From NCBI GenBank assembly GCA_964036315.1, contig OZ038517.1:51206455-51270454 (forward strand): a stretch of DNA of 64,000 nt, in the 5' to 3' direction. Position numbers and translations under genes: made by a program. Below are positions 31,208 to 40,383 of this stretch, piece after piece. The DNA is from Acanthosepion esculentum (lineage: Eukaryota; Mollusca; Cephalopoda; Sepiida; Sepiidae). The notes under the pieces are model-generated. The model searched no databases. It saw only the letters and a program-made list of their open reading frames with translations, and was not told the DNA's origin. Numbering within the stretch: position 1 is the stretch's first letter; each line of letters starts with the position of its first letter.

Positions 31208-33836
31208 CTAGCTTAAAACATTTGTGTCTCTTTGATTTTCACATATATTATATAGACTAGCTTAAAATAGTGGTGTCTCTTTGTTTTTCACATTTATTAT
31301 ATAGACTGGTTTAAAACAGTCGTGTCTCTTTGTTTTTCACATTTATTATATAGACTGGCTTAAAACAGTCGTCTATCTTTGTTTTTCACATTTATTATAT
31401 AGACTGGCTTAAACCAGTCGTGTCTCTTTGTTTTTCACATTTATTATATAGACTGGCTTAAAACAGTCGTGTCTCTTTGTTTTTCACATTTATTATATAG
31501 ACTGGCTTAAAACAGTCGTGTCTCTTTGTTTTTCACATTTATTATATAGACTAGCTTAAAACAGTCGTGTCTCTTTGTTTCTCACATTTATTATATAGAC
31601 CATCTTAAAACTGCTGTGTCTCTTTGTTTTTCACATTTATTATATAGACTGGCTTAAAACAGTCGTGTCTCTTTGTTTTTCACATTTATTATATAGACTA
31701 GCTTAAAACAGTCGTGTCTCTTTGTTTTTCACATTTATTATATAGACTAGCTTAAAACAGTCGTGTCACTTTGTTTTTCAAATTTATTATATAGACTGGC
31801 TTAAAACAGTCGTGTCTCTTTGTTTTTCACATTTATTATATAGACTGGCTTAAAACAGTCGTGTCTCTTTGTTTTTCACATTTATTATATAGACTAGCTT
31901 AAAACAGTCGTGTCTCTTTGTTTTTCACATTTATTATATAGACTGGCTTAAAACAGTCGTGTCTCTTTGCTTTTCACATTTATTATATAGACTGGCTTAA
32001 ACCAGTCGTGTCTCTTTGTTTTTCACATTTATTATATAGACTGGCTTAAAACAGTCGTGTCTCTTTGTTTTTCACATTTATTATATAGACTAGCTTAAAA
32101 CAGTCGTGTCTCTTTGTTTTTCACATTTATTATATAGACTGGCTTAAAACAGTCGTGTCTCTTTGTTTTTCACATTTATTATATAGACCATCTTAAAACT
32201 GCTGTGTCTCTTTGTTTTTCACATTTATTATATAGACTGGCTTAAAACAGTCGTGTCTCTTTGTTTTTCACATTTATTATATAGACTAGCTTAAAACAGT
32301 CGTGTCTCTTTGTTTTTCACATTTATTATATAGACTGGCTTAAAACAGTCGTGTCTCTTTGTTTTTCACATTTATTATATAGACTGGCTTAAAACAGTCG
32401 TGTCTCTTTGTTTTTCACATTTATTATATAGACCATCTTAAAACTGCTGTGTCTCTTTGTTTTTCACATTTATTATATAGACTGGCTTAAAACAGTCGTG
32501 TCTCTTTGTTTTTCACATTTATTATATAGACTAGCTTAAAACAGTCGTGTCTCTTTGTTTTTCACATTTATTATATAGACTAGCTTAAAACAGTCGTGTC
32601 TCTTTGTTTTTCACATTTATTATATAGACTGGCTTAAAACAGTCGTGTCTCTTTGTTTTTCACATTTATTATATAGACCATCTTAAAACGGCTGTGTCTC
32701 TTTGTTTTTCACATTTATTATATAGACTGGCTTAAAACAGTCGTGTCTCTTTGTTTTTCACATTTATTATATAGACTAGCTTAAAACAGTCGTGTCTCTT
32801 TGTTTTTCACATTTATTATATAGACTAGCTTAAAACAGTCGTGTCACTTTGTTTTTCACATTTATTATATAGACTGGCTAAAAACAGTCGTGTCTCTTTG
32901 TTTTTCACATTTATTATATAGACTGGCTTAAAACAGTCGTGTCTCTTTGTTTTTCACATTTATTATATAGACCATCTTAAAACTGCTGTGTCTCTTTGTT
33001 TTTCACATTTATTATATAGACTGGCTTAAAACAGTCGTGTCTCTTTGTTTTTCACATTTATTATATAGACTAGCTTAAAACTGCTGTGTCTCTTTGTTTT
33101 TCACATTTAGTATATAGACTGGCTTAAAACTGTCGTCTATCTTTGTTTTTCACATTTATTATATAGACTGGCTTAAACCAGTCGTGTCTCTTTGTTTTTC
33201 ACATTTATTATATAGACAGGCTTAAAACAGTCGTGTCTCTTTGTTTTTCACATTTATTATATAGACCATCTTAAAACTGTTGTGTCTCTTTGTTTTTCAC
33301 ATTTATTATATAGACTAGCTTAAAACAGTCGTGTCACTTTGTTTTTCACATTTATTATATAGACTGGCTTAAAACAGTCGTGTCTCTTTGTTTTTCACAT
33401 TTATTATATAGACTGGCTTAAAACAGTCGTGTCTCTTTGTTTTTCACATTTATTATATAGACCATCTTAAAACTGCTGTGTCTCTTTGTTTTTCACATTT
33501 ATTATATAGACTGGCTTAAAACAGTCGTGTCTCTTTGTTTTTCACATTTATTATATAGACTAGCTTAAAACTGCTGTGTCTCTTTGTTTTTCACATTTAG
33601 TATATAGACTGGCTTAAAACTGTCGTCTATCTTTGTTTTTCACATTTATTATATAGACTGGCTTAAACCAGTCGTGTCTCTTTGTTTTTCACATTTATTA
33701 TATAGACAGGCTTAAAACAGTCGTGTCTCTTTGTTTTTCACATTTATTATATAGACCATCTTAAAACTGTTGTGTCTCTTTGTTTTTCACATTTATTATA
33801 TAGACTAGCTTAAAACAGTTGTGTCTCTTTGTTTTT
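31208..33836 (-). repeat. 49-bp minisatellite made of Helitron ends
   Basis: About 54 units of exactly 49 bp. The phase holds from 31206 to 33803 (53 x 49 = 2597) with no net indel. On the minus strand a unit starts TCTATATAATAAATGTGAA (Helitron 5' end), continues AAACAAAGAGACACGAC and closes TGTTTTAAGCTAG (Helitron 3' end) or its CCAG variant. Several subtypes occur (GACTGG, GACTAG, GACCAT). A block of ten units is repeated, giving a 490-bp higher-order period at 33101 and 33591. Confidence 0.95.
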
Positions 33837-34066
33837 ATCAGTAGAAGCGAAGATGACGGAATTTGAAAACAATCGCAGTAATGAAAAGTTAGGAATCCAC
33901 ATTTCAGAATTTCGGGTCCTGATTTGGCCCAGCATGTTTTGTTTTTAATTTGCTCACGGAGTCAGTCTGATTCCAAAATGATACGACATTTTGGGCTACG
34001 GCCTGTAGAAGTAAAGTTGAAAAGTGTGACACAGTGACTCACTGACATTGGCATTCATTATATAGA
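33837..34066 (-). mobile_element. Helitron 5' end fragment
   Basis: The minus strand starts TCTATATAATGAATGCCAAT at 34066 after a host A and continues with GTGTCACACTTTTCAACTTT and GGCCGTAGCC, as in the other Helitrons. It is cut off by the 49-bp array. Confidence 0.85.
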
Positions 34067-34204
34067 TGATAAATAATGATAAGTATTAAATTATATTAAT
34101 TTAAATGATAAATATTGTATACGTTTTTTTTTCATTACATATTCATTAACTTGATTAACATCTTGTTGCCAACAATTTGCTCTACGCTTTTCTATCGGAT
34201 TATA

Positions 34205-34510
34205 TAAAACCCCAAGCAAGGCAACAAAGCCACTAACACGCAAGGCTCTTCTGACTGTGAAAGAATATAAGAAACAGATTATTCAGGGGCAGAGCGAGAA
34301 CAATAAAAGAACAGGAATTAAGAAGACAGAAGATAACGATTGACATTAGATTAAAATTTTTGAAGATCAAAGGCAATAAAGCCACTAGGATGCAAGGGGT
34401 TACTGAGTGTAAGAGAATATGAGAAATACTACTATTCATGAGAGAAGATAATAAAAGAACAGGAATTAAGAAAACAGGCGATAACGATTAATATTGCATA
34501 AAATAAAATA
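34205..34510 (-). pseudogene. LINE 3' UTR copies, two tandem units
   Basis: CCCCAAGCAAGGCAACAAAG, GCAAGGCTCTTCTGACTG and the repeat at 34372 (CAATAAAGCCACTAGGATGC) are the reverse of the YCCHIW LINE end, with KNFN.M-type codons of the C-terminus. Confidence 0.65.
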
Positions 34511-34675
34511 AAATGAACAAAGTTCTATGATTGAGTTACCAATCGTTCAAGGGAGGGGGTGCTGAAAACTACAAATGGTTGCTTGGCTCCATTCTATGAG
34601 CGCACTGTGTTTTCAGATTTAGATATTCGATGAAATTACAAATGTCATCAAAGCTGGGCCTAACACTTTAAAAAC
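34511..34675. other. Unassigned
   Basis: Short interval between two LINE tails. Nothing recognised. Confidence 0.4.
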
Positions 34676-34860
34676 AATCAGTTCGCCCCATGCAAAGCAA
34701 TAAAGCCACTAAGACACAAAGGGAGGGGGAGTGGTACTGAGTATTAAAGAATATGAGAAAAATACATTAGAAACGAGAAAGAACAATAAAAGGAGAGGAA
34801 TTAAGAAGACAGAAGATAACGATCATCATTGGATTTAATTTTTTGAAAACCAAACTTGAC
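34676..34860 (-). pseudogene. LINE 3' UTR copy
   Basis: CCCCATGCAAAGCAATAAAG, CCACTAAGACACAAAGGGAG and TTAAGAAGACAGAAGATAAC parallel the copies at 34.2-34.5 kb. Confidence 0.6.
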
Positions 34861-34874
34861 TGGCGAGCAAAAAG

Positions 34875-35245
34875 CCGAGAGTTCCATAAGTTTTATGTCT
34901 TATTTTACAAACACTGTCATCATATTGTGGCCGTGTTCAGAGTTAATATTTTCGAGTTTTGGCTGTTCCTTTTTTATCATTAGGGCTTCCATTATTTTTA
35001 TTCCTTTTTACATGTGGATGAGGCTATTATACTTATGTTTTCTACTAGTATTTTGCGGATGGTATTTGGTGGGTGTCCTTGTGTGTTTAAATGATTTCTT
35101 ATTGAGATAGTTTCTAGTATGTATAATGTGAGTTGTCTAGATAGGCATGTGGTGGTATGACCAATATGATTATTTATGAGTTTGGTTTAATCAAGAACAT
35201 AGTTCCTTAAGGGGCATTTGAACTCGTGAATAATATTGCCTCTCT
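34875..35245 (-). pseudogene. Penelope-like GIY-YIG endonuclease fragment
   Basis: Minus-strand frame from about 35235: GNIIHEFKCPLRNYVLD, stop, TKLINNHIGHTTTCLSRQLT, then ISIRNHLNTQGHP. It aligns with the 19.9-kb relic (EFKCP..., YIGFTTTRLSR). The GIY-YIG tyrosine is histidine here (NHIG), so the catalytic centre is lost. Confidence 0.8.
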
Positions 35246-35246
35246 G

Positions 35247-35250
<4 letters not shown>

Positions 35251-35288
<38 letters not shown>
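35251..35288 (+). repeat. (TA)n microsatellite
   Basis: TA run between the Penelope fragment and the ribozyme-bearing module, as at 20.3 kb. Confidence 0.95.
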
Positions 35289-35290
<2 letters not shown>

Positions 35291-35291
<1 letters not shown>

Positions 35292-35642
35292 TTAAGTGAT
35301 TCATCGAGTCTGAAACCTCTAATCCTAATGCTCTGGAGTGAGCGGCTTGGTGATAGTAGTTGTGGGTCCAGGGGACACAGTCCTATGGTTAAAGAGAATC
35401 TCAGTCGAGTTCCACCACGGAATATGTGAGTGAGCTGCGCTATATTGAGTCTGATTTGCTACCACTTCGTCACCGAAACCCGTTGGAGCAGTTGGTATGG
35501 TGTTTGCTTGACAGCCTAACTGTCAGGGTTTCAATTCTCGGTAGTGGATGCGCACTGCTGATAAGTCCCAAATATAGAACGAAACGGCCGTCCAGTGATT
35601 TCTGCATTTTGTTGAGGTTTCAGACTCGATGAATCACTTAAA
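35291..35642 (+). mobile_element. Module with inverted ends, tRNA-like block and hammerhead relic
   Basis: TTAAGTGATTCATCGAGTCT (35291) recurs inverted at the right end as AGACTCGATGAATCACTTAA, extending to GAGGTTTC. Inside are GTTGGTATGGTGTTTGC (A-box-like) and CAGGGTTTCAATTCTCGG (B-box-like), then the hammerhead relic. It may be a Penelope-like terminal repeat (pLTR) with an inverted truncated neighbour. Confidence 0.65.
35548..35607 (+). ncRNA. Degenerate type I hammerhead ribozyme
   Basis: Stem I 5' strand ATGC..CACTG (35548-35557), core CTGATAA (35558-35564; consensus CUGANGA, so G8 is A), weak stem II GTCC..GAAC, GAAA (35581-35584), minimal stem III CGGCCG, TC, then CAGTG..GCAT (35593-35607) closing stem I. 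The G8 change should abolish catalysis. Confidence 0.75.
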
Positions 35643-35824
35643 ATATAGTTATCAAATTCTCCTAATAATTTCAAATATGTATATATAGTTTTGCGTTTGG
35701 GCAGCAATCACTCTTTTATATAAGTTTAATTAATGTCGACTGATTTATATATAAAATAAAAAAAACGGTTAAAAATAATAGCAGCATTAATAATAAAAAA
35801 GAAAAGCAATAATAATATTAAGTA
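35643..35824. other. Unassigned AT-rich DNA
   Basis: No recognised element. It could be the 5' part of a Penelope-like element following the module. Confidence 0.3.
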
Positions 35825-36289
35825 CTAGCTAAGAAGCCGTCTTTTATCCATGTCTTTATTTTGCGTGCAATTTTTATTTTCTTTTAAAATCGCCATTCTT
35901 TATGATCTCTTCACATAAAGTCACTCTTAAAAGACATTACGGAACTCGAACTATGTAATATTTCAAATACGTCACAGTACGCATGCGAGAAAAAAATGCC
36001 ATATGAGCAACGTACCGTGCCCCGGTTAAGTTTTAATTACGGTTTAATTAGACGATATCAATCGCGACGAAAAACGAAATTAAAGTTAAACCTATAATAA
36101 AGAATTGTATTTTCAAACCTTTCACTCTGTTCGATATTTAAATTGAACTTTAAATGAATTATTTAATTTTTAATCGCGTGTAACTACAGTAGTTACTGCC
36201 TGTTTCTTCAGGTTGTTTATAATTCGCCGAGTTCGAAAATCGGACGGAAGGACGGACATACGTACACTGCGTTTTATTTATATAAAAGA
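35825..36289 (-). mobile_element. Short Helitron
   Basis: Read on minus, it begins near TCTTTTATATAAATAAAACG, then CGTATGTCCGTCCTTCCGTC, and ends GACGGCTTCTTAGCTAG with T following at 35824. Both ends are Helitron-like and unlike the TCTATATAATAAATG family. Confidence 0.65.
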
Positions 36290-36393
36290 ATGAACACGGC
36301 CAGATATTTAAATTTATGCATCTCCGATATGCAACTCACGTCTTTGTCTGTTTCTCTTACTGATGACCTTAATTTCTGTCTTCTTGACCTCTA

Positions 36394-37108
36394 TCTATAA
36401 AAGGCAGACTTACATGCACATGCTCCAAGTTAGCGGGAAGGCCAAGACCGACTTTGCATTTCCCAACTCCCATCGATAGTGGAAATAATCGATTTTTTCA
36501 TGCTTCTACGGCAGTTTTCATGTAGTTTCAAGCCATTTTCTACTGGCCAGAGTGAGAGCCTATAGCTGGCTGCCACGAATAGGCAAGAAGATTCTATTGG
36601 CCAGCATGAGAGCCAACAGCTGACTGACACGAATGTTAACTAGCATGCTAGCATGCAAAAAAAAGAAATAAATCGATAGCTGCATTCGTCACAAGTGGGA
36701 AAAATTTAAATCTGCATGGCACTTTACTCCAATTGGCTCATTCGCTTGCTTAAACTCAACGTTGATTCTGATTCCGCAGAACTGGGTTGGGTGTGAAAAA
36801 GTGTTTGTTGTTAACATTCTTTTTTCATTCGGTTTTTCCAGTTACGAGTCCTTTTTTAAAGCTGATCGTTTTGTATTTATTTTGTTTAGTTATTTTTTCG
36901 TAACAGATTTAATGTTTAGTATCGAGCTTACAAAAAAATCGCAGTGTGAGATAGGCAAGAAGTAAGGCATGTAGCAACATCCTCACGGCAAAGGGCACTC
37001 CTTTAAAGGCGAGGATGGGCAAAAATATTTTAAGTCAAGTGATAGCGATTGCTGTATGAGTCGTACGATTTTTGAATCAAGCACGGGCATCGCCGGGCCA
37101 TGATGCTA

Positions 37109-37109
<1 letters not shown>
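36394..37109 (+). mobile_element. Helitron, third family
   Basis: Start candidate A|TCTATAAAAGGCAG at 36394. The 3' end GCACGGGCATCGCCGGGCCA plus TGATGCTAG|T (ends 37109) has the GC-rich hairpin about 10 nt before CTAG that defines Helitron ends. The interior has no supported coding region. A (TA)n follows directly. Confidence 0.75.

Positions 37110-37156
<47 letters not shown>
37110..37156 (+). repeat. (TA)n microsatellite
   Basis: TA run starting right at the Helitron 3' terminus. Confidence 0.95.
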
Positions 37157-37159
<3 letters not shown>

Positions 37160-37435
37160 ATTGTTACATACGGACAAAACAACTTTACTCACTACAAAGG
37201 TGCACACTTGTTTCGATTCAGCTGCATCTCTACTGGTAAGAACCAAAAGAAATAAAAAAAAGAAAATATTGATTTCACATAGGAGAAAAGAAGAGCACTA
37301 TAGTTATTAGGATAAGCAAAATTTAATTTTAAATTAGTAAGAAATTATATTGTAACTGAAGAAGACAACACTAATATTGCCAAGTAAAATTAACAGCGTT
37401 TTTACTAACTGTGTTTTTGTTGACGTGAAGGTGGT
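37157..37435. other. Unassigned
   Basis: No element seen. Confidence 0.4.
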
Positions 37436-37960
37436 TTAATGGTCTACCCATATAGGGACTGACACATCTTTTCCGGTTATTAAAAGCTAGGTTATTTAAT
37501 ATTTTTAGATAGTGTTATGGTCCAGGTTCCTTGTACCATGGTGATGGTCCAAGGTAGAACCAATGAAGAATAACTCGAACACAGGTATGGAATAACACAG
37601 ATATATTACAAACAGAAATATATACAAAGAAGTAGAAGTATTAGTAATGACTATCAGATTTGGTCAGAGTGAACTATGTTGTCTCGACAAGTATCACTAT
37701 TCCAATGTCTTACAGTAATCGTCTGACGCGACTCTGTCTCTGACTGACTGACTCTGTCTCTGCTGCTCCCTCTTGAGGAGCAGTATTTATGAGGTACGGA
37801 ACAGTCTATTAATATTATGGGTAAGTTCCCATAACAGATAGTAAGAACTTTTTCCAAATAACAATTATTCTAATCTGTTATTTAATCGATAGCTGGGTGC
37901 TTAAGGTAGCTTATCCATAATTTCTTCATTTTGTTCTTAAAAGAATCAAGCATGAAGATA
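37436..37960 (-). mobile_element. 5S-tRNA SINE fragment interrupted by a solo LTR
   Basis: AGCTAGGTTATTTAATATTT before the LTR and AGTAAGAACTTTTTCCAAAT after it together match the unbroken copy at 38335-38400. A 5S-head scrap (GTCTACCCATATAGGGACTG) lies at 37441. Confidence 0.75.
37508..37841 (-). mobile_element. Solo LTR with 5-bp duplication GATAG
   Basis: TGTTATGG at 37513 and CCATAACA ending 37836 form the LTR ends (324 bp). GATAG flanks it at 37508-37512 and 37837-37841. Reverse-complement orientation relative to the 30.6-kb LTR, whose last 11 bp it shares. An empty-site paralogue exists at 38.34 kb. Confidence 0.92.
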
Positions 37961-38290
37961 GCAATAATCATCGTTTGATTTATTTATTTGGTCTTACGGT
38001 ATATCGACCTATTTATGGTTATTTAAAGGCAGAAAATATTTTTAGACTGTAAGAATATTTTAAAGATAATGATTTACTGATACAAATCCTACTAATTAAC
38101 CCATAGCTGGGAGGAGAAGAGGTGGATTCACACCTTTCCCAAGGGCGCATCTGGGTTTCCTCAAGGGCACATCTGGGTTTTCTTAACGCCGTCAGAGTCA
38201 TGTAGTTTATTCGGCAACGATGCTGAGCAGACCTTAGTTACAATTTCTGGAAGAGAGCTCATAGTCTGGTGTTTATTAATTGATCGGTTT
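37961..38290 (-). mobile_element. 5S-tRNA SINE tail and AGCTATGGG block
   Basis: GGTCTTACGGTATATCGACC, AGACTGTAAGAATATTTTAA, CCCATAGCTGGGAGGAGAAG. The head is absent; it breaks near 38170. Confidence 0.75.
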
Positions 38291-38500
38291 GTTTGTTTCT
38301 TTTTTATGGATTATCAACCTTTTGTGGTTATTAAAAGGCAGGTTATTTAATATTTTTAGACAGTAAGAACTTTTCCCAAATAACAATTGTTCTAATCTGT
38401 TATTTAATCGATAGCTGGGTGCTTACGGTAGCTTATCTATAATTCCTAGATTTTGTCCTTAAAAGAATCAAGCATGAGGCATGAATAATCATCAATTGTT
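38291..38500 (-). mobile_element. Variant SINE tail fragment
   Basis: TTATCAACCTTTTGTGGTTA, TTTTTAGACAGTAAGAACTT and ATCGATAGCTGGGTGCTTAC. Uninterrupted paralogue of the LTR-split fragment at 37.5-37.9 kb. Confidence 0.7.
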
Positions 38501-38890
38501 TATTAATTGATTGCTTTGGTCTTACGGCATGTCAACCTCTTTATGGTTATTTAAAGGCAGAAAATATTTTTACATTGTAAGAATATTTTAAAGATAATGA
38601 TTTACTGATACAAATCCTACTAATTAACCCATAGCTGGGAGGAGAAGAAGTGGATTCATGCCTATCCCAAGGGTATATGGGCATAAGTGAATAAAACGAT
38701 CCTGACTGGAATTGGAACTCAGTTCTCCGATTTCCAATTCCGAGGCGTTGTCCATTACACTACACGCGCATCCACATTTGAAGGTATTCTCAAGTGGTCA
38801 CCCATCTAGGTGCTGACCCCGCTTGACCTTGGGGATCGTAGCATTTGAACGTGACATGGCTGTAAACCCACATTCTGGCGGAATCAGTAA
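38501..38890 (-). mobile_element. 5S-tRNA composite SINE
   Basis: The minus strand has a 5S remnant (GCTACGATCCCC, CAGCACCTAGATGGGTGACC), the tRNA-like part (GTGTAATGGACAACG, GAACTGAGTTCCAATTCC), CCAGCTATGGGTTAATTAG and the tail GTTGACATGCCGTAAGACC. Confidence 0.88.
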
Positions 38891-38939
38891 CTGAACGAAT
38901 AGAAAACTCAACAGGTAACATTAATAGCGTTTTTATTTA

Positions 38940-39065
38940 ACGTGTTTCTGTTGATGTGAAGGTGATGTAATGGTCTACCCATCTAGGAACTGACCCGTCT
39001 CGACGTTTCTTAACTTCAGTGATCGTGAGAAACCGGTGTTTCAACTTGATAAGGCCGTAAACCTC
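38940..39065 (-). mobile_element. 5S SINE head alone
   Basis: The minus strand reads GGCCTTATCAAGTTGAAACA, ATCACTGAAGTTAAGAAACG and TTCCTAGATGGGTAGACC: a 5S head with no body. Confidence 0.75.
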
Positions 39066-39345
39066 ATATTTTGGGGTTGCTTAAAACCTGATTGGCGACC
39101 GCTATTTGTTCTGTAGGTATAAATGGGGTTAATTTTTTTTTTTATTGGATATTTGACAGTTTACCTTGAACGAGAAATTAAAGTATTATAAAAAAAATTA
39201 TCATAAACTTGATTATCCTTCAAGTAATTGGCCTTAATTAACGTGTCCGCTCCGAAAAAAAAAAGAAGATAAAAACGCAAAGAAGAATTTTTAGGATGGA
39301 ATAATTTTTGTTAATTAGCGTTAATGAGGTGTCCTCCTACCCACG
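39066..39345. other. Unassigned AT-rich DNA
   Basis: T- and A-runs. No element. Confidence 0.4.
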
Positions 39346-39760
39346 ACATTTGTCAGAAGAGAAAAATACTTGGACCGAACATGTGTGCAATGACAAAGTT
39401 TTAGAGAAAATGGAAACAAAAAGGACACTTATACTTAACATCAGGAAGAGACAGGACACGGTTTAGGGGAGAGAACAAAAGGACATCATTTATTAAGATC
39501 AGGAAATTGTGGAGAGTCATGATCGTCAACACCCTACAGAAATATAGCACATGAAAACAAACTTGATTAAATGGATGCGGGAACAGGATTTAGGAGAGAT
39601 AACAAAAAGACAGAATTTATTAAGAGCTACAAAGGAGAGGATATTGTGGAGAGTCATGATCGCCAAACTTCTGAAGGGACACAAGAAGAAGAAGAAGAAG
39701 AAGAAGAAGAAGAAGAAGAAGAAGAAGAAGAAGAAGAATGAGCTTGTGTAAATGGTTGAC
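39346..39760 (+). pseudogene. RTE-like LINE C-terminal fragments, two copies
   Basis: WTEHVCNDKVLEKMETKRTL then ILNIRKRQ and a jump to the terminal part (FRRENKRTSFIKIRKLWRVM-type codons). A second, partly overlapping copy starts at 39551 (MREQDLGEITKRQNLLRATK). An (AAG)n tract occupies 39687-39738. Confidence 0.7.
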
Positions 39761-39860
39761 AGAACAAGGATTAGGAGAGATCAGGTTAAGATTACAGTGA
39801 TCGGGGAAGCATCCTCTTGGGAGTCGGTTCCACAAAGCAGTTGGTTTGTAGGAAGAAGCT
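39760..39860 (-). pseudogene. LINE end scrap, YCCHIW family
   Basis: The minus strand gives NRLPRGCFPDHCNLNLI, the usual LWN.LP..CFPD.YNL.LF ending. Confidence 0.75.
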
Positions 39861-39939
39861 GCTGGTATTTTCAAAAAAGAAAAAGAGGCAAAAATATGAC
39901 GAAATTATAAAAATATAAACTAGAATAATCTTTTTAAAT

Positions 39940-40215
39940 TTTTAGGTAGTCCTGGGTATAACGATAGACTACAACCGGAAGCAAGGCTTCTGATCGGGAG
40001 ATTGGAGGTTTTGAGGAGAAACCTCTTAATTGCTGTTGTTCACAAGTCCATTCTGACACCGGGGTGGTAGAACCTGTTAGGGTCCCATCTACGGACAAAT
40101 GGTAAATATCAAACAAAAACAAAAACCAGGAAAGTATGAAAATACATTCTTCATAGTAAAAATGCCAGTAATACACTTTTCTATAAATAATGTCCAACAA
40201 TACATTTTTAGACTA
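39940..40215 (+). mobile_element. 5S-class SINE, headless
   Basis: GTCCTGGGTATAACGATAGA, CTTCTGATCGGGAGATTGG, CCGGGGTGGTAGAACCTGTT, GGACAAATGGTAAATATC and 'cagtaatacacttttc' units. Confidence 0.8.
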
Positions 40216-40229
40216 AAAACGAATGGGTT

Positions 40230-40383
40230 AGTTTGCTGTACTGATAAGGATTAACTCTAGACATGAACAGGTTAAGTTTGCAGTAATCGGGGACACATAC
40301 TCTTGGGTGTCTGTCCCACAGACAAGCTGTTCGAGTGGAGCTTACTTCTTACCGATGGAATACGGAGCGAATGTGGGTTCTTT
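40230..40383 (-). pseudogene. LINE C-terminal scrap, YCCHIW family
   Basis: The minus-strand order (ACCCACATTCGCTCCGTATT, CCATCGGTAAGAAGTAAGC, ACTCGAACAGCTTGTC) parallels 8205-8280. Confidence 0.65.
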
